The position numbers and the translations under genes are program-made. Under the pieces are notes generated by a model that did no database searches, had not been told where the DNA came from, and saw only the letters and a list, made by a program, of their open reading frames with translations. Below, in pieces: positions 7,562-15,567 of a stretch of DNA of 27,777 nucleotides; position 1 is the stretch's first letter; each line of letters starts with the position of its first letter. Source of the stretch: Bacteroidales bacterium (GTDB lineage Bacteria > Bacteroidota > Bacteroidia > Bacteroidales > Bacteroidaceae); NCBI GenBank assembly GCA_004555055.1, contig SFJN01000026.1:1-27777 (forward strand). Direction: 5' to 3'.

Positions 7562-9475
7562 ATGAAGAAATTCTACCTTTTCCTTATGGGTACTATGATG
7601 GCCACTGCCGCCAGTGCCCAGAAGATGCAGGCTGTTCAGCCCAGTTGGGAGCTTTATTCTGCACCCAGTGTTTCCAAGCCCATGAAGGCCGCCAGCCTTG
7701 AAGGTACCGACATTTGGGGCTACTTTACCAAGGAAAGTCTCGTTGGTGAAACCTCTATCGGTCTTGTAGGTATGGGTCAGGCCGGCGAAGTAATGGCCGG
7801 ATTCCTCGTGCCCTGCAACGGCCTTACCAAGGGTGCCAAAGTACAGGGTGTACGTGTTCCCATTGCCCTCGCTACCAGTATAAGCGAGGCTGAGCTGCGT
7901 TTCTACAAGCTCGATGCCAAGACCCTTCTGGCTTCCAAGACCCTGGATGTTTCCAAACTCAATAATGGTTTCAACGACGTTGTCCTTGACGAACCTCTGG
8001 AAATTACCGAGGACTTCTATGCAGCCCTCGATATGGTAACTACCGGTACCTCCGATGAGGCTAAATATCCCATCCTCTTTGATGGTTCTACTTTGGTAGA
8101 AAACAGTCTCGTGGTATTCGGAACCGGTGACTATGCAGGTGAAGTGATGGACTATGGTACCCAGTTCGGTGCCTTCATTATGCAGCTCTATCTCTCCGAC
8201 CTCAACTTGAACGGCTATGATTTCACCCTGAACGATTTCAGCGGATATACTGAGGTTAAGGGAGAAGGTACGGCTAACGTAACCTACGTGGCCAATACCG
8301 AAACCGCTGTGAACGAAGTTTCCTATACCGTTAGCGTGGCTGGCGGTGAACCTGTGGAGTATACCACTTCGCTTTCCGTGAGCAAGGGACTCAACCGTTC
8401 CGGCTCTTTCCCTGTTACCTTCACCGCTCCTGAAGAAGGTGGAAACTACACTGTAGAGGTTACCATTACGAAGGTTAACGGTTCTGCCGAGAATGTGAAG
8501 TGCAATGTGGGCAAGGGTTCGTTTGCCAACTTCTCGCGCCTCGTGAAGCGTCCTGTTGTGATGGAGGAAATGACCGGCACAGGTTGCCCCTGGTGTACCC
8601 GTGGTATTGCCGGTATGGAGAAGTGCCGTGCCACCTTCGGCGACGATTTCATAGGTATCGCTTACCACCTCTACAACAACACCGACCCCATGTATCCCTC
8701 TGCTTATCCCAAGCTCGGAATGACCGGAGCCCCCAGCTGCATCCTCAACCGTAGCGGTGAGATAATTGACCCCTATTACGGTGTCGGTGAAGATATTCTG
8801 GACGACGTTCGCGAATATCTGAAGGTTCCTGCCTATGTAGAAGTAGATGCCGAGGCCGCTTATCAGAACGAAGACCGTACCTATGTGGATGTTACTGCCA
8901 ACGTGAAGGCCATCATTCCCGGCACTTACGAGATGGTTTACGAACTCGTTGCCGACGGTCTTACCGGTGCTTCCTTCCTCCAGTACAACAACTACGCCAG
9001 CTATACTACTGCTCAGGCTGGTGTTAGTGCCGACGATCCCCTCGCTGTGTTCTGCAAGGGTGGTGAATTGGGCAAGTCTCCCTGCAAGCCCATCTTCAAC
9101 GATGTGTCCATCGCAGCTTCCTATGTTTCCAACATTTCCAAGGGCGGCAAGTTGACCTTCGCAGCTGTCGACGAAGAGAAGACCGGCATTTATAGCCTGA
9201 AGATGCCTGTGAAGGCCAACCTTCTCAACGCCATCAAGGATGCCAACTACGACGTTTATGCCGTTGTTCTGGCTATCGGTGCCGACAAGCAGGTGGTTGG
9301 TGCCAAGCGCGTCAAGGTGGAACTTCCTGCCGGAATCCACGAAATCACCGCTTCCGACAACGCTGTTGAAGTAGCCCGCTACACCCTCGACGGCCGTCAG
9401 ATCAGTGCTCCCGTGGCTGGTGTGAACGTGATTCGCATGAGCGACGGTACCTGCCGCAAGGAACTCGTGAAGTAA
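7562..9475 (+). CDS. exported Omp28-related protein with thioredoxin-like CPWC domain (paralogue 2)
   Basis: A 637-residue paralogue of the previous gene with the same domain order. Signal peptide MKKFYLFLMGTMMATAASA/QK; beta domain with DIWGYFTKESLVGETSIGL (compare DITWGYRLADSF in the first copy); a second beta domain; then a thioredoxin-like segment, VMEEMTGTGCPWCTRGIAGM, with C342-P-W-C345 and the loop MTGAPSCILNR carrying the expected cis-Pro. The C-terminus (VARYTLDGRQISAPVAGVN, then VIRMSDGTCRK) is the short Prevotella-type tail. Codon use is more T-rich at third positions (GGT, GCT, ACC mix) than in the first copy, which may reflect higher expression. Function unknown. It has its own likely promoter and a strong terminator. 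Confidence 0.87.
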   Translation: MKKFYLFLMGTMMATAASAQKMQAVQPSWELYSAPSVSKPMKAASLEGTDIWGYFTKESLVGETSIGLVGMGQAGEVMAGFLVPCNGLTKGAKVQGVRVPIALATSISEAELRFYKLDAKTLLASKTLDVSKLNNGFNDVVLDEPLEITEDFYAALDMVTTGTSDEAKYPILFDGSTLVENSLVVFGTGDYAGEVMDYGTQFGAFIMQLYLSDLNLNGYDFTLNDFSGYTEVKGEGTANVTYVANTETAVNEVSYTVSVAGGEPVEYTTSLSVSKGLNRSGSFPVTFTAPEEGGNYTVEVTITKVNGSAENVKCNVGKGSFANFSRLVKRPVVMEEMTGTGCPWCTRGIAGMEKCRATFGDDFIGIAYHLYNNTDPMYPSAYPKLGMTGAPSCILNRSGEIIDPYYGVGEDILDDVREYLKVPAYVEVDAEAAYQNEDRTYVDVTANVKAIIPGTYEMVYELVADGLTGASFLQYNNYASYTTAQAGVSADDPLAVFCKGGELGKSPCKPIFNDVSIAASYVSNISKGGKLTFAAVDEEKTGIYSLKMPVKANLLNAIKDANYDVYAVVLAIGADKQVVGAKRVKVELPAGIHEITASDNAVEVARYTLDGRQISAPVAGVNVIRMSDGTCRKELVK

Positions 9476-9501
9476 ATCCTGAACGGATAATCACATAAAC
9501 T

Positions 9502-9537
9502 GCCGCCCTCTGGAACGTTTTCCAGGGGGCGGCTTTT
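9502..9537 (+). terminator. Rho-independent terminator after Omp28 paralogue 2
   Basis: A 14-bp stem (9502-9515 with 9520-9533, one T-G wobble) around the loop CGTT, rich in GCC/GGC, followed by TTTTGC. It lies 26 nt after the stop codon. Confidence 0.85.
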
Positions 9538-9566
9538 GCATGGTGTCGGGAAAATTCGTAATTTCG
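9535..9566 (+). promoter_or_regulatory. possible promoter for the helix-hairpin-helix gene
   Basis: TTTG (9535-9538), a 20-bp spacer, then TAATTTCG (9559-9566), one base off TAnnTTTG. The spacing fits the Bacteroidota -33/-7 pair. The -33 element overlaps the tail of the preceding terminator. The predicted leader to ATG 9697 is about 120 nt. Confidence 0.4.
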
Positions 9567-9696
9567 CGTTGGACTGAGAGCGGGTCTTTGCAGTCTGTTG
9601 CAGCAAGGTCTTCCGTTGTTTCAGCAGCGTTTCACCGTTCCCCGCAATGCGAGTTCCGCATCATTTTCCAGTAGCATCCCAAGCATTCCATCCCTT

Positions 9697-10494
9697 ATGA
9701 GACGAAGTAGACCCAGTCACAGCGATTTGTTCAAGGCCACAGTATGCGTCTTGCTGTTGGTGCTTGGCGCACTCGCCCTCACCTTCTTCCTGCGTTCGCG
9801 GCATTATCTGGACGATGCCTTCTACAGCAATCCCCCTGCTTTCGACGACAGTGTGCGAGCACACCGTGAGGCCGAGAAGGCACGTCGTCATGCAGAGTAC
9901 GAGGCTCGTCGTGCGGAATGGGCTGCCGAGAAGGCTGCGCGCCAGGCCCGTCATGAGGCCTGGCTCGACAGTCAGGCGGTATGGTCGGCACGCCGTGCGC
10001 AGTGGGCCGAGGAAAAGGCGGAACGTGCCCGACTGCGTGCCCAGCGGCAGGCGCATTATGACAGTCTGCGTGCCCTGTGGCCCGAAAAATTTGCAGAAGG
10101 TACGGTGGTCGATGCCAATGCCGCCGACACCGCCACCCTCAAACGCATTCCCGGCATAGGTTCTGTCTTGGCCAGACGCATTGTCCGTTACCGTGAGTCG
10201 CTCGGAGGTTTTGTCAGTCCGAAGCAGGTAGAAGAGGTGAACGGTGTGCCAGCCGGTGCCTCCAGATGGTTCAAGGTTGGCAAGGATGCAGAGGCAGAAG
10301 TGACCCGGCATCTCGACCTCAACCGCGATGATTTCCGAACCTTGGTCCACCATCCCTATCTTTCCTACGAGCAGGTACGCGATATCGTCAACTACCGGCG
10401 TCATCATCCCATCCTCAGCCTGCGTACGCTCGCGGCGCTTCCCTCGTTTACGGCCGCCGACCTGCGCCGTCTCGAGCCCTACGTTTCGTTCTGA
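9697..10494 (+). CDS. membrane-anchored coiled-coil protein with ComEA-like helix-hairpin-helix domains
   Basis: A 265-residue protein. ATG 9697 (MRRSRPSHSDLFKA) is preferred over an upstream TTG because it puts a basic segment directly before the membrane helix at about 13-32. Residues 53-130 are an Ala/Arg/Glu-rich run with repeated Trp (RRAEWAAEKAARQ, RRAQWAEEKAERAR) that reads as a long charged coiled coil. Residues 137-190 form a helix-hairpin-helix unit (DANAADTATLKRIPGIGSVLARRIV) as in ComEA-type DNA-binding proteins. A second, more degenerate unit (DLNRDDFRTLVHHPYLSYEQVRDIV) fills 205-262. HhH domains of this type usually bind DNA without sequence preference; exposure to the periplasm and a role in DNA uptake are inferences. 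No competence genes are seen nearby. Confidence 0.85.
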   Translation: MRRSRPSHSDLFKATVCVLLLVLGALALTFFLRSRHYLDDAFYSNPPAFDDSVRAHREAEKARRHAEYEARRAEWAAEKAARQARHEAWLDSQAVWSARRAQWAEEKAERARLRAQRQAHYDSLRALWPEKFAEGTVVDANAADTATLKRIPGIGSVLARRIVRYRESLGGFVSPKQVEEVNGVPAGASRWFKVGKDAEAEVTRHLDLNRDDFRTLVHHPYLSYEQVRDIVNYRRHHPILSLRTLAALPSFTAADLRRLEPYVSF

Positions 10495-10548
10495 ATTCTC
10501 AGCATGCACTCCGCTTTTGCCGTAGTGCATTTCCCATATACATACAGC

Positions 10549-10591
10549 AATCCCCGCTACATCCGTTTGCAGGAATGTGGCGGGGATTTTT
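10549..10591 (+). terminator. Rho-independent terminator after the HhH gene
   Basis: A 14-bp stem AATCCCCGCTACAT (10549-10562) pairs with ATGTGGCGGGGATT (10575-10588) with one wobble, a 12-nt loop, and a T5 run (10587-10591). On the minus strand it is not followed by T, so it serves the plus strand and separates the convergent Sel1 gene. Confidence 0.85.
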
Positions 10592-10659
10592 GCATATCAA
10601 GGGAACCGTCCTGTGCAACGTGGGCTCGCAAGGACCCGGTGTGCAGGACTTTCAGTGCA

Positions 10660-12099
10660 TTACTGTGCGCTGATGCCGTATTCGGTCATGGTCTTCAGAG
10701 CCTGGGTATATCCGGCATTGGCTGCCTTGCGGAGCTGTTCGGCAGCCGCATTGCGGTCTTCGTCGCTCACGTTTTCGCCCTTCAGCGTCATTACTGCCAG
10801 GTCGTGGAGTGCCACGGGATGGCCCTTCTCGGCAGCTTTGCCCAACCATTTCTTCGCTTCTTCGGCATTCGTCTCGAAATCAGCACCTTCCACTTCGCCG
10901 TTGTAGAGCTTGGAAAGGAGGAGTTCGGCGTTGATGTTTCCGTGTTCTGCCGAGAGTTGGAAGAACTTCACCGCCTGGGCATTGTCCTTCACTACGGCAC
11001 GTCCCTCGAGGTAGCATTGTCCCATGAGCATGAATGCGGGAGGATAGCTTTCCTTGATGCACTGTGTCAGCTGGTTCAGACCCATGCGCATAGCCTCCTG
11101 GTTGCTGTTGGTGTAGAGCAGGTTGAGTTCGGCAAGGATGTAGATGGCAGGAGTATATCCCTGCTGTGCCGAGAAGGTGAGCCAGTGGTAGCCCTTCTGC
11201 GGGTCGCGTTCCACGCCACCGCGTCCGTAGATCAGAATCTGTCCGAGCCGGCACTGCGCGTTCTTGTTGCCCTTTTCGGCGGCGACGTTCAGCCAGTGCA
11301 TGCACTCCTTCATGTCCTGCTTCGGACCTCCCTCGTCGTGAATCTGCGCCATTACGAGTACGGCATCCATGATGCCTTCTTCGGCAGCCTTCCTAACGCG
11401 GCGCAGACCCTCTTCCGCCTTGTCGCGGTATTCGGGGAACTGCAGGTACGTCATTCCGAGTTCGAAGTCGGCAAGATGGTTACCAGCCTCCGAACTCTTC
11501 TCGAACCATTTCAGTCCCTCCTCAGGGTTCTTCTCCACGCCCACGCCCTGCATGAGGCATTTTGCCACGTTGGCCATCGCCACCTCTTCGCCCTGGTCGG
11601 CTGCGGTGCGGAAAGCCTGGTATCCGGCTTCGGGGTCCTTCGGTGTGCCGATGCCCTCGATGAGGCAGTTTCCGAGGTTGTTGTATGCCGCCAGACAGCC
11701 TGCATGCGCAGCGTCGCGGTACATTTTGAAAGCATGCGGTTCGTCCTTGCTCACGCCGCGTCCGGTTTCGTAGCAGCGTGCCAGGTTGCGTTTTGCCTCG
11801 AGGCTTCCCATCTTCTCCGCTTCGCGGAAGCAACGGATAGCAGTGGCATTGTCGTCACTCTCGATGGCGTTGAGCGCCTTGCGGATGAGTCCGTCGGCAT
11901 CCAGTTCGCCTTCGTTCTCGTTTTCTACGCCGGCTGCCAGGGCCAGTCGTGTCAGTTCGTCCATTTCTTCGTTAGCCTTGGCTTCGGCAGCTTGGCTGGC
12001 AGCCTGTGTGATGGCGTCGGCCTTGCTCATGGTGTCGATGGCGGCAGGACGCTTGGGTGTTGTGTCTTTTTTCTTCTTGAAGAAATCAAAAATTCCCAT
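10660..12099 (-). CDS. Sel1-like repeat protein
   Basis: A 479-residue cytoplasmic protein without signal peptide. It starts MGIFDFFKKKKDTT and has an Ala/Glu-rich linker to about residue 60. Around ten Sel1/TPR-like repeats of 34-38 residues follow (for example AAYNNLGNCLIEGIGTPKD, VAMANVAKCLMQGVGVEKN, AFMLMGQCYLEGRAVVKDN), each with the G-x-G/A pattern and the closing AA..G of Sel1 units. Sel1 arrays are protein-protein scaffolds; the partner is unknown. It lies 57 bp behind the flavo-diiron gene on the same strand and is probably co-transcribed. The short spacer holds a doubled GTGTCAGAGT (12112-12121 and 12124-12133). Confidence 0.9.
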   Translation of the reverse strand: MGIFDFFKKKKDTTPKRPAAIDTMSKADAITQAASQAAEAKANEEMDELTRLALAAGVENENEGELDADGLIRKALNAIESDDNATAIRCFREAEKMGSLEAKRNLARCYETGRGVSKDEPHAFKMYRDAAHAGCLAAYNNLGNCLIEGIGTPKDPEAGYQAFRTAADQGEEVAMANVAKCLMQGVGVEKNPEEGLKWFEKSSEAGNHLADFELGMTYLQFPEYRDKAEEGLRRVRKAAEEGIMDAVLVMAQIHDEGGPKQDMKECMHWLNVAAEKGNKNAQCRLGQILIYGRGGVERDPQKGYHWLTFSAQQGYTPAIYILAELNLLYTNSNQEAMRMGLNQLTQCIKESYPPAFMLMGQCYLEGRAVVKDNAQAVKFFQLSAEHGNINAELLLSKLYNGEVEGADFETNAEEAKKWLGKAAEKGHPVALHDLAVMTLKGENVSDEDRNAAAEQLRKAANAGYTQALKTMTEYGISAQ

Positions 12100-12156
12100 G
12101 GTTTGTGGTATGTGTCAGAGTAAGTGTCAGAGTGTGAATATGGAAAAGGTAAGGTT

Positions 12157-13332
12157 TTATTCCGCGATAAGTGCCTTCACGAGTCGGTCGAATGAGGGCA
12201 TGTCCTCCTGTTTCATGCGGCTGCGGATGGTAACGACGGGTTCGATGAGTTCGATGTCCTTCATCTTTCCGATGATTTCCTTCATGGCCCGTGCTGCCGT
12301 AGGAGCCCATGTGCCGTTCTCGAGGAGAGCGATGCGTCGGCGCTGATAGCCCTTGATGCTCAGTTTGTGGAGGAAGTAGTGCATGGGCGGGAAGACGTCG
12401 CCGTCGTACGAACTGGCACAGCAAACCAGCGTGCCGTAGCGGAAAGCGTCCTCGATGGCCTCCGCCATGTCCTCGCGGCAGAGGTCGGCAATCGCCACCT
12501 TCGGGCATCCTGCCTCCAGGAGTTTCGTGCGCAGGCACTCCGCAGCCTTTGCCGTTCCGCCGTGGATGCTGGCGTGGGCGATGAAGATTCCCGGTGTCTC
12601 CACCTCATAATGTGCCCATATGTGGTAGAGGCGCAACGCCTCGTCCAGGGCTTCTCCCTGGAGCACAGGGCCGTGGAGGGGGCAGATGGTGGTGGGAGCC
12701 GTGGGCAGCTGTGCCACCTTTTCGAGCACATGCTGCACCTGTACGCCGTACTTTCCGCAGATGTTGAAGTAGTAGCGGCGTGCCTCGCAGGCCCAGTCAT
12801 CGGCGTCGGCATCGTAGACACCGAACTTTCCGAAACCGTCGGCGCTGAAGAGGATGCCTGCCTCGGGGCAGAAGGTCATAATCACCTCGGGCCAGTGGAC
12901 GAAGGTGGCCTGTATGAACTGCAGGGTATGGTGTCCGGTGTGGAGGGTATCGCCCTCCTTCACCACCTGTATGCGTGTGGTGTCGAAATGCTCGAAGAAC
13001 TGCGGCAGATACTTTGCGGCCTGTGCCGAGCATACGATGCGGAGCGAGGGATAGCGTTCGAGGACCGACTCGATGGAACCCGAATGGTCGGGCTCGAGAT
13101 GGTGGAGTATAAGGTAATCCGGTGTGCGGCCCTGAAGCGCGTCCTCAACCTTTGCCAGCCATTCAGCCCCGCATCGGGGGTCGACGGTATCGAAGAGGAC
13201 GGTCTTGTCGTCGAAGAGCACGTAGGAATTGTAGCACATTCCGGCGGGAGTTTCGTACTGGCTCTCAAAAAGAGGGAGGTCTGCATCGTCGCATCCGATG
13301 TACCGGATGGCGGGAGTGATGAAGTCTATCAT
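12157..13332 (-). CDS. FprA-type flavo-diiron protein (A-type flavoprotein)
   Basis: A 391-residue cytoplasmic enzyme of the family that reduces O2 to water and/or NO to N2O, protecting anaerobes. The N-terminal metallo-beta-lactamase-like half carries the full diiron ligand set: H78-x-E80-x-D82 in HHLEPDHSGS, H146 (FVHWPE), D165 (FSADGFGKFG) and H220 (CPLHGPVL). The C-terminal half (from about 250) is flavodoxin-like for FMN, with IAHASIHGGTAKAAE in the phosphate-binding loop position and CCASSYDGDVFPPMHYF as the second FMN loop. Length is normal for the two-domain class. No rubredoxin domain is fused, so an external electron donor is expected. ATG 13332 is the natural start (MIDFITPAIRYIG). 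Confidence 0.93.
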   Translation of the reverse strand: MIDFITPAIRYIGCDDADLPLFESQYETPAGMCYNSYVLFDDKTVLFDTVDPRCGAEWLAKVEDALQGRTPDYLILHHLEPDHSGSIESVLERYPSLRIVCSAQAAKYLPQFFEHFDTTRIQVVKEGDTLHTGHHTLQFIQATFVHWPEVIMTFCPEAGILFSADGFGKFGVYDADADDWACEARRYYFNICGKYGVQVQHVLEKVAQLPTAPTTICPLHGPVLQGEALDEALRLYHIWAHYEVETPGIFIAHASIHGGTAKAAECLRTKLLEAGCPKVAIADLCREDMAEAIEDAFRYGTLVCCASSYDGDVFPPMHYFLHKLSIKGYQRRRIALLENGTWAPTAARAMKEIIGKMKDIELIEPVVTIRSRMKQEDMPSFDRLVKALIAE

Positions 13333-13474
13333 TGTTCTTACTGGGTATATTTTGGGTAGGATCGGATGGGGCAGGCAGGATGCCGTTCAGGGTTCCGTTT
13401 GCAGCCCCATCTTCAAAATATGTGCGGGAACAGTTCCGAAGACGTTACGTTGGTGGATGTCCGTCAGACGGACG

Positions 13475-15367
13475 TCAGTCCATGATGGCCTCGAGGTTGA
13501 AGATGTTGTGGAGGTTCTTGCCTTCGGGGGTATAGATGTTCTTGATGCGTTCGGCATAAGCCTTCTCGATGGCCGGCCGCACCATCTTCATGGTGGAGTT
13601 GATCATGCGGTTCTTCTCGCTGAAGGGTTCGGGCAGTACGGCGATGACCGACGGCAACCAGCGTTCGGGGAACATGCCGGCGTGCTCGCCTCCGCGGCGG
13701 AAGACTGCCAGTTGCTGCATCAGCGTCTCGAGTGCCGCCCGGGCTCCGGCCTCGGAGTGCAGGTCGTGTCCGTTGCGGCGGAGCCATTCCTTGTTTGGTA
13801 CGATGAGTGCAGAGGTAGTGGGCGACTGGTTGTTGTAGAGCATCACCTGCTCGATGGCTGGGCAAAGCTGCACGATGGCCTCCTCAATGCCCTCGGGACT
13901 GTACTTCTCGCCGTCGGAAGAGATAAGCAGGCTCTTGAAACGTCCCTTTACGTAAAGGAGTTTTTCGCGCGTCATGTATCCCAGGTCTCCGGTGTAGAGC
14001 CATCCGTCGCGTACGGTTTCGGCTGTAGCCTCGGGATTTTTCCAGTATCCTGCCATCACATTCTCGCCACGCACGACGATTTCGCCCTCCTGTCCCAGAG
14101 GAACTTCCTTGCCGTCGGCATCGCAGATGCGTACTTCCACACCTTTGAGCACACGGCCCGAGGAGCCGAAGCGGTAATAGTCCGGCGTGTTGGTGGAGAT
14201 GACGGGAGTGGCCTCGGAGAGACCGTAGCCCTGGAACATGGGCAGACCGATGCCGATGTAGAAATGCTGGAGGTCCTTGTCGAGGAGTGCGCCTCCACCG
14301 ACGAAGAACCGCATCTCGCCGCCGAAACTCATCTTCACCTTATTGAAGAGTATGCGGTCGAAGAGTGCCACCAGTGGCCGTAGTGCCAGGCGTGTGGCGC
14401 GGCTGTCGAGGCTGCTCTCGCCGTAGTAGTTCTGACGCACCTTCATGCCGGTGTAGAAAAGCTTCTCCACCAGTCCGCCCTGACGGCGGATGTTCGTCTC
14501 GATGCTCTTCTTGAAACTCTTGGCGAGCGCGGGTACGGAGAGTATGAAGTGTGGCTTCACCTCGCGGATGTTCGAGGGTATGTTCTTGAGTGTTTCAGAG
14601 GGAGTACGTCCGTTCTGTACGGTGGCCACCGTGGCACCCTGCATCATCATGAGGTAGAAACCGCAGACGTGGGCGAAGCAGTGGTCGAGCGGGAGGATGA
14701 TGAGCGTGCGCCAGGTGTCGTCGATGGGAATCCGTGAGAGGGCCTGCTCCACGTTCGCCGTATAGTTGCGGTGTGTGAGGCACACGCCTTTGGGGTCGGC
14801 GGTGGTTCCCGAGGTGTAGGTGATGGTGGCAAGGTCGTCGTTCTGGATGCTCTGTCCTACGGCCATGAAGGCTTCTTTGCCGATTTCGTGCAGATAATCC
14901 TCGCCTTTCGCCATGATGTCGCCTACGTAGCATTCGCGGTCCTCGTAGTTCTCCTGCCTGTCAAGGACGATGACGCGTTGCACCTCCGGCAACTGGCCGA
15001 TGATGGCGCGCACCTTGCGCAGCTGTGTGCCGCTGACGATGATGTAGCGTGCCTCGCCGTGTTGCAGTCGGAAGAGGAGGTCGTTGCTCTCCTCGAGCTT
15101 GATGCTGAGGGGAACCGTCACTCCTCCGGCATAGAAGAGTGCGAGTTCGCTGATGATCCACATGTTGCGGCCTTCGGAGAGAAGGGCAATGTTGTCGCCT
15201 TTCTCCACACCCATCTGCTGCAGTCCGGCACCGAGGGCATAGACCTTGCGTGCCGTGTCAGCATAGCTGAGGGGTTTCCATTCCGAACCTTCCTTTTCGA
15301 GGAGGAAAGTGTTGGAGGCAAATTTGCGGACGCTGTTCTCAAAAGCGTCGATAAGGGTATATTTCAT
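13475..15367 (-). CDS. long-chain acyl-CoA synthetase (AMP-binding, FadD15-type)
   Basis: Activates fatty acids to acyl-CoA via an acyl-adenylate; cytoplasmic or membrane-associated. The 630-residue product shows the adenylate-forming motifs: TYTSGTTADPKGV (184-196, phosphate loop), GYGLSEATPVIST, YTGDLGYMTREKLLYVKGR and SSDGEKYSPEGIEEAI, with a C-terminal Lys region STMKMVRPAIEKAY. I chose ATG 15367 (MKYTLIDAFENSVRKFA); the open frame continues upstream to about 15562 but without family-like sequence. It is followed after 142 bp by the flavo-diiron gene on the same strand. A small hairpin, GTCCGT-CAG-ACGGAC (13459-13473), abuts its stop but has no T-run, so read-through is likely. Confidence 0.9.
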   Translation of the reverse strand: MKYTLIDAFENSVRKFASNTFLLEKEGSEWKPLSYADTARKVYALGAGLQQMGVEKGDNIALLSEGRNMWIISELALFYAGGVTVPLSIKLEESNDLLFRLQHGEARYIIVSGTQLRKVRAIIGQLPEVQRVIVLDRQENYEDRECYVGDIMAKGEDYLHEIGKEAFMAVGQSIQNDDLATITYTSGTTADPKGVCLTHRNYTANVEQALSRIPIDDTWRTLIILPLDHCFAHVCGFYLMMMQGATVATVQNGRTPSETLKNIPSNIREVKPHFILSVPALAKSFKKSIETNIRRQGGLVEKLFYTGMKVRQNYYGESSLDSRATRLALRPLVALFDRILFNKVKMSFGGEMRFFVGGGALLDKDLQHFYIGIGLPMFQGYGLSEATPVISTNTPDYYRFGSSGRVLKGVEVRICDADGKEVPLGQEGEIVVRGENVMAGYWKNPEATAETVRDGWLYTGDLGYMTREKLLYVKGRFKSLLISSDGEKYSPEGIEEAIVQLCPAIEQVMLYNNQSPTTSALIVPNKEWLRRNGHDLHSEAGARAALETLMQQLAVFRRGGEHAGMFPERWLPSVIAVLPEPFSEKNRMINSTMKMVRPAIEKAYAERIKNIYTPEGKNLHNIFNLEAIMD

Positions 15368-15559
15368 GAAATTTCCTGATAGATTCGTGTGATATGAATC
15401 ATGGGCTTCCACCATGTCCCCACCGTGTGCGGTTGCCTGTTCCCGGGTATTCTTCCGGTTGTGGCATCCCTCCCTTCGGGCGGGACTCGCAGCGATGGCC
15501 GTGTGATGTTGCGACTTCAGCCGTCTTGTAAGAGTGTGAAGAGCGGCGGCACAACTTTG

Positions 15560-15567
15560 CAAATTTA
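15560..15567 (-). promoter_or_regulatory. -7 box TAAATTTG for the acyl-CoA synthetase gene
   Basis: Read on the minus strand, TAAATTTG fits TAnnTTTG exactly and lies about 190 nt before ATG 15367. No clear -33 TTTG is seen at the usual spacing. The leader would cover 15368-15553. Confidence 0.4.

Noticed and set aside
7532..9340. A long minus-strand frame opposite Omp28 paralogue 2
   Set aside because: Mirror frame of a clear exported protein with signal peptide; the product is Gly/His/Val-rich without domains.
10504..12123. A plus-strand frame of more than 500 codons opposite the Sel1 gene
   Set aside because: The regular Sel1 repeats on the minus strand explain the open mirror frame; it also starts upstream of a terminator.
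13298..14383. Plus-strand frame opposite the acyl-CoA synthetase
   Set aside because: The minus strand carries all adenylate-forming motifs; the plus frame has none.
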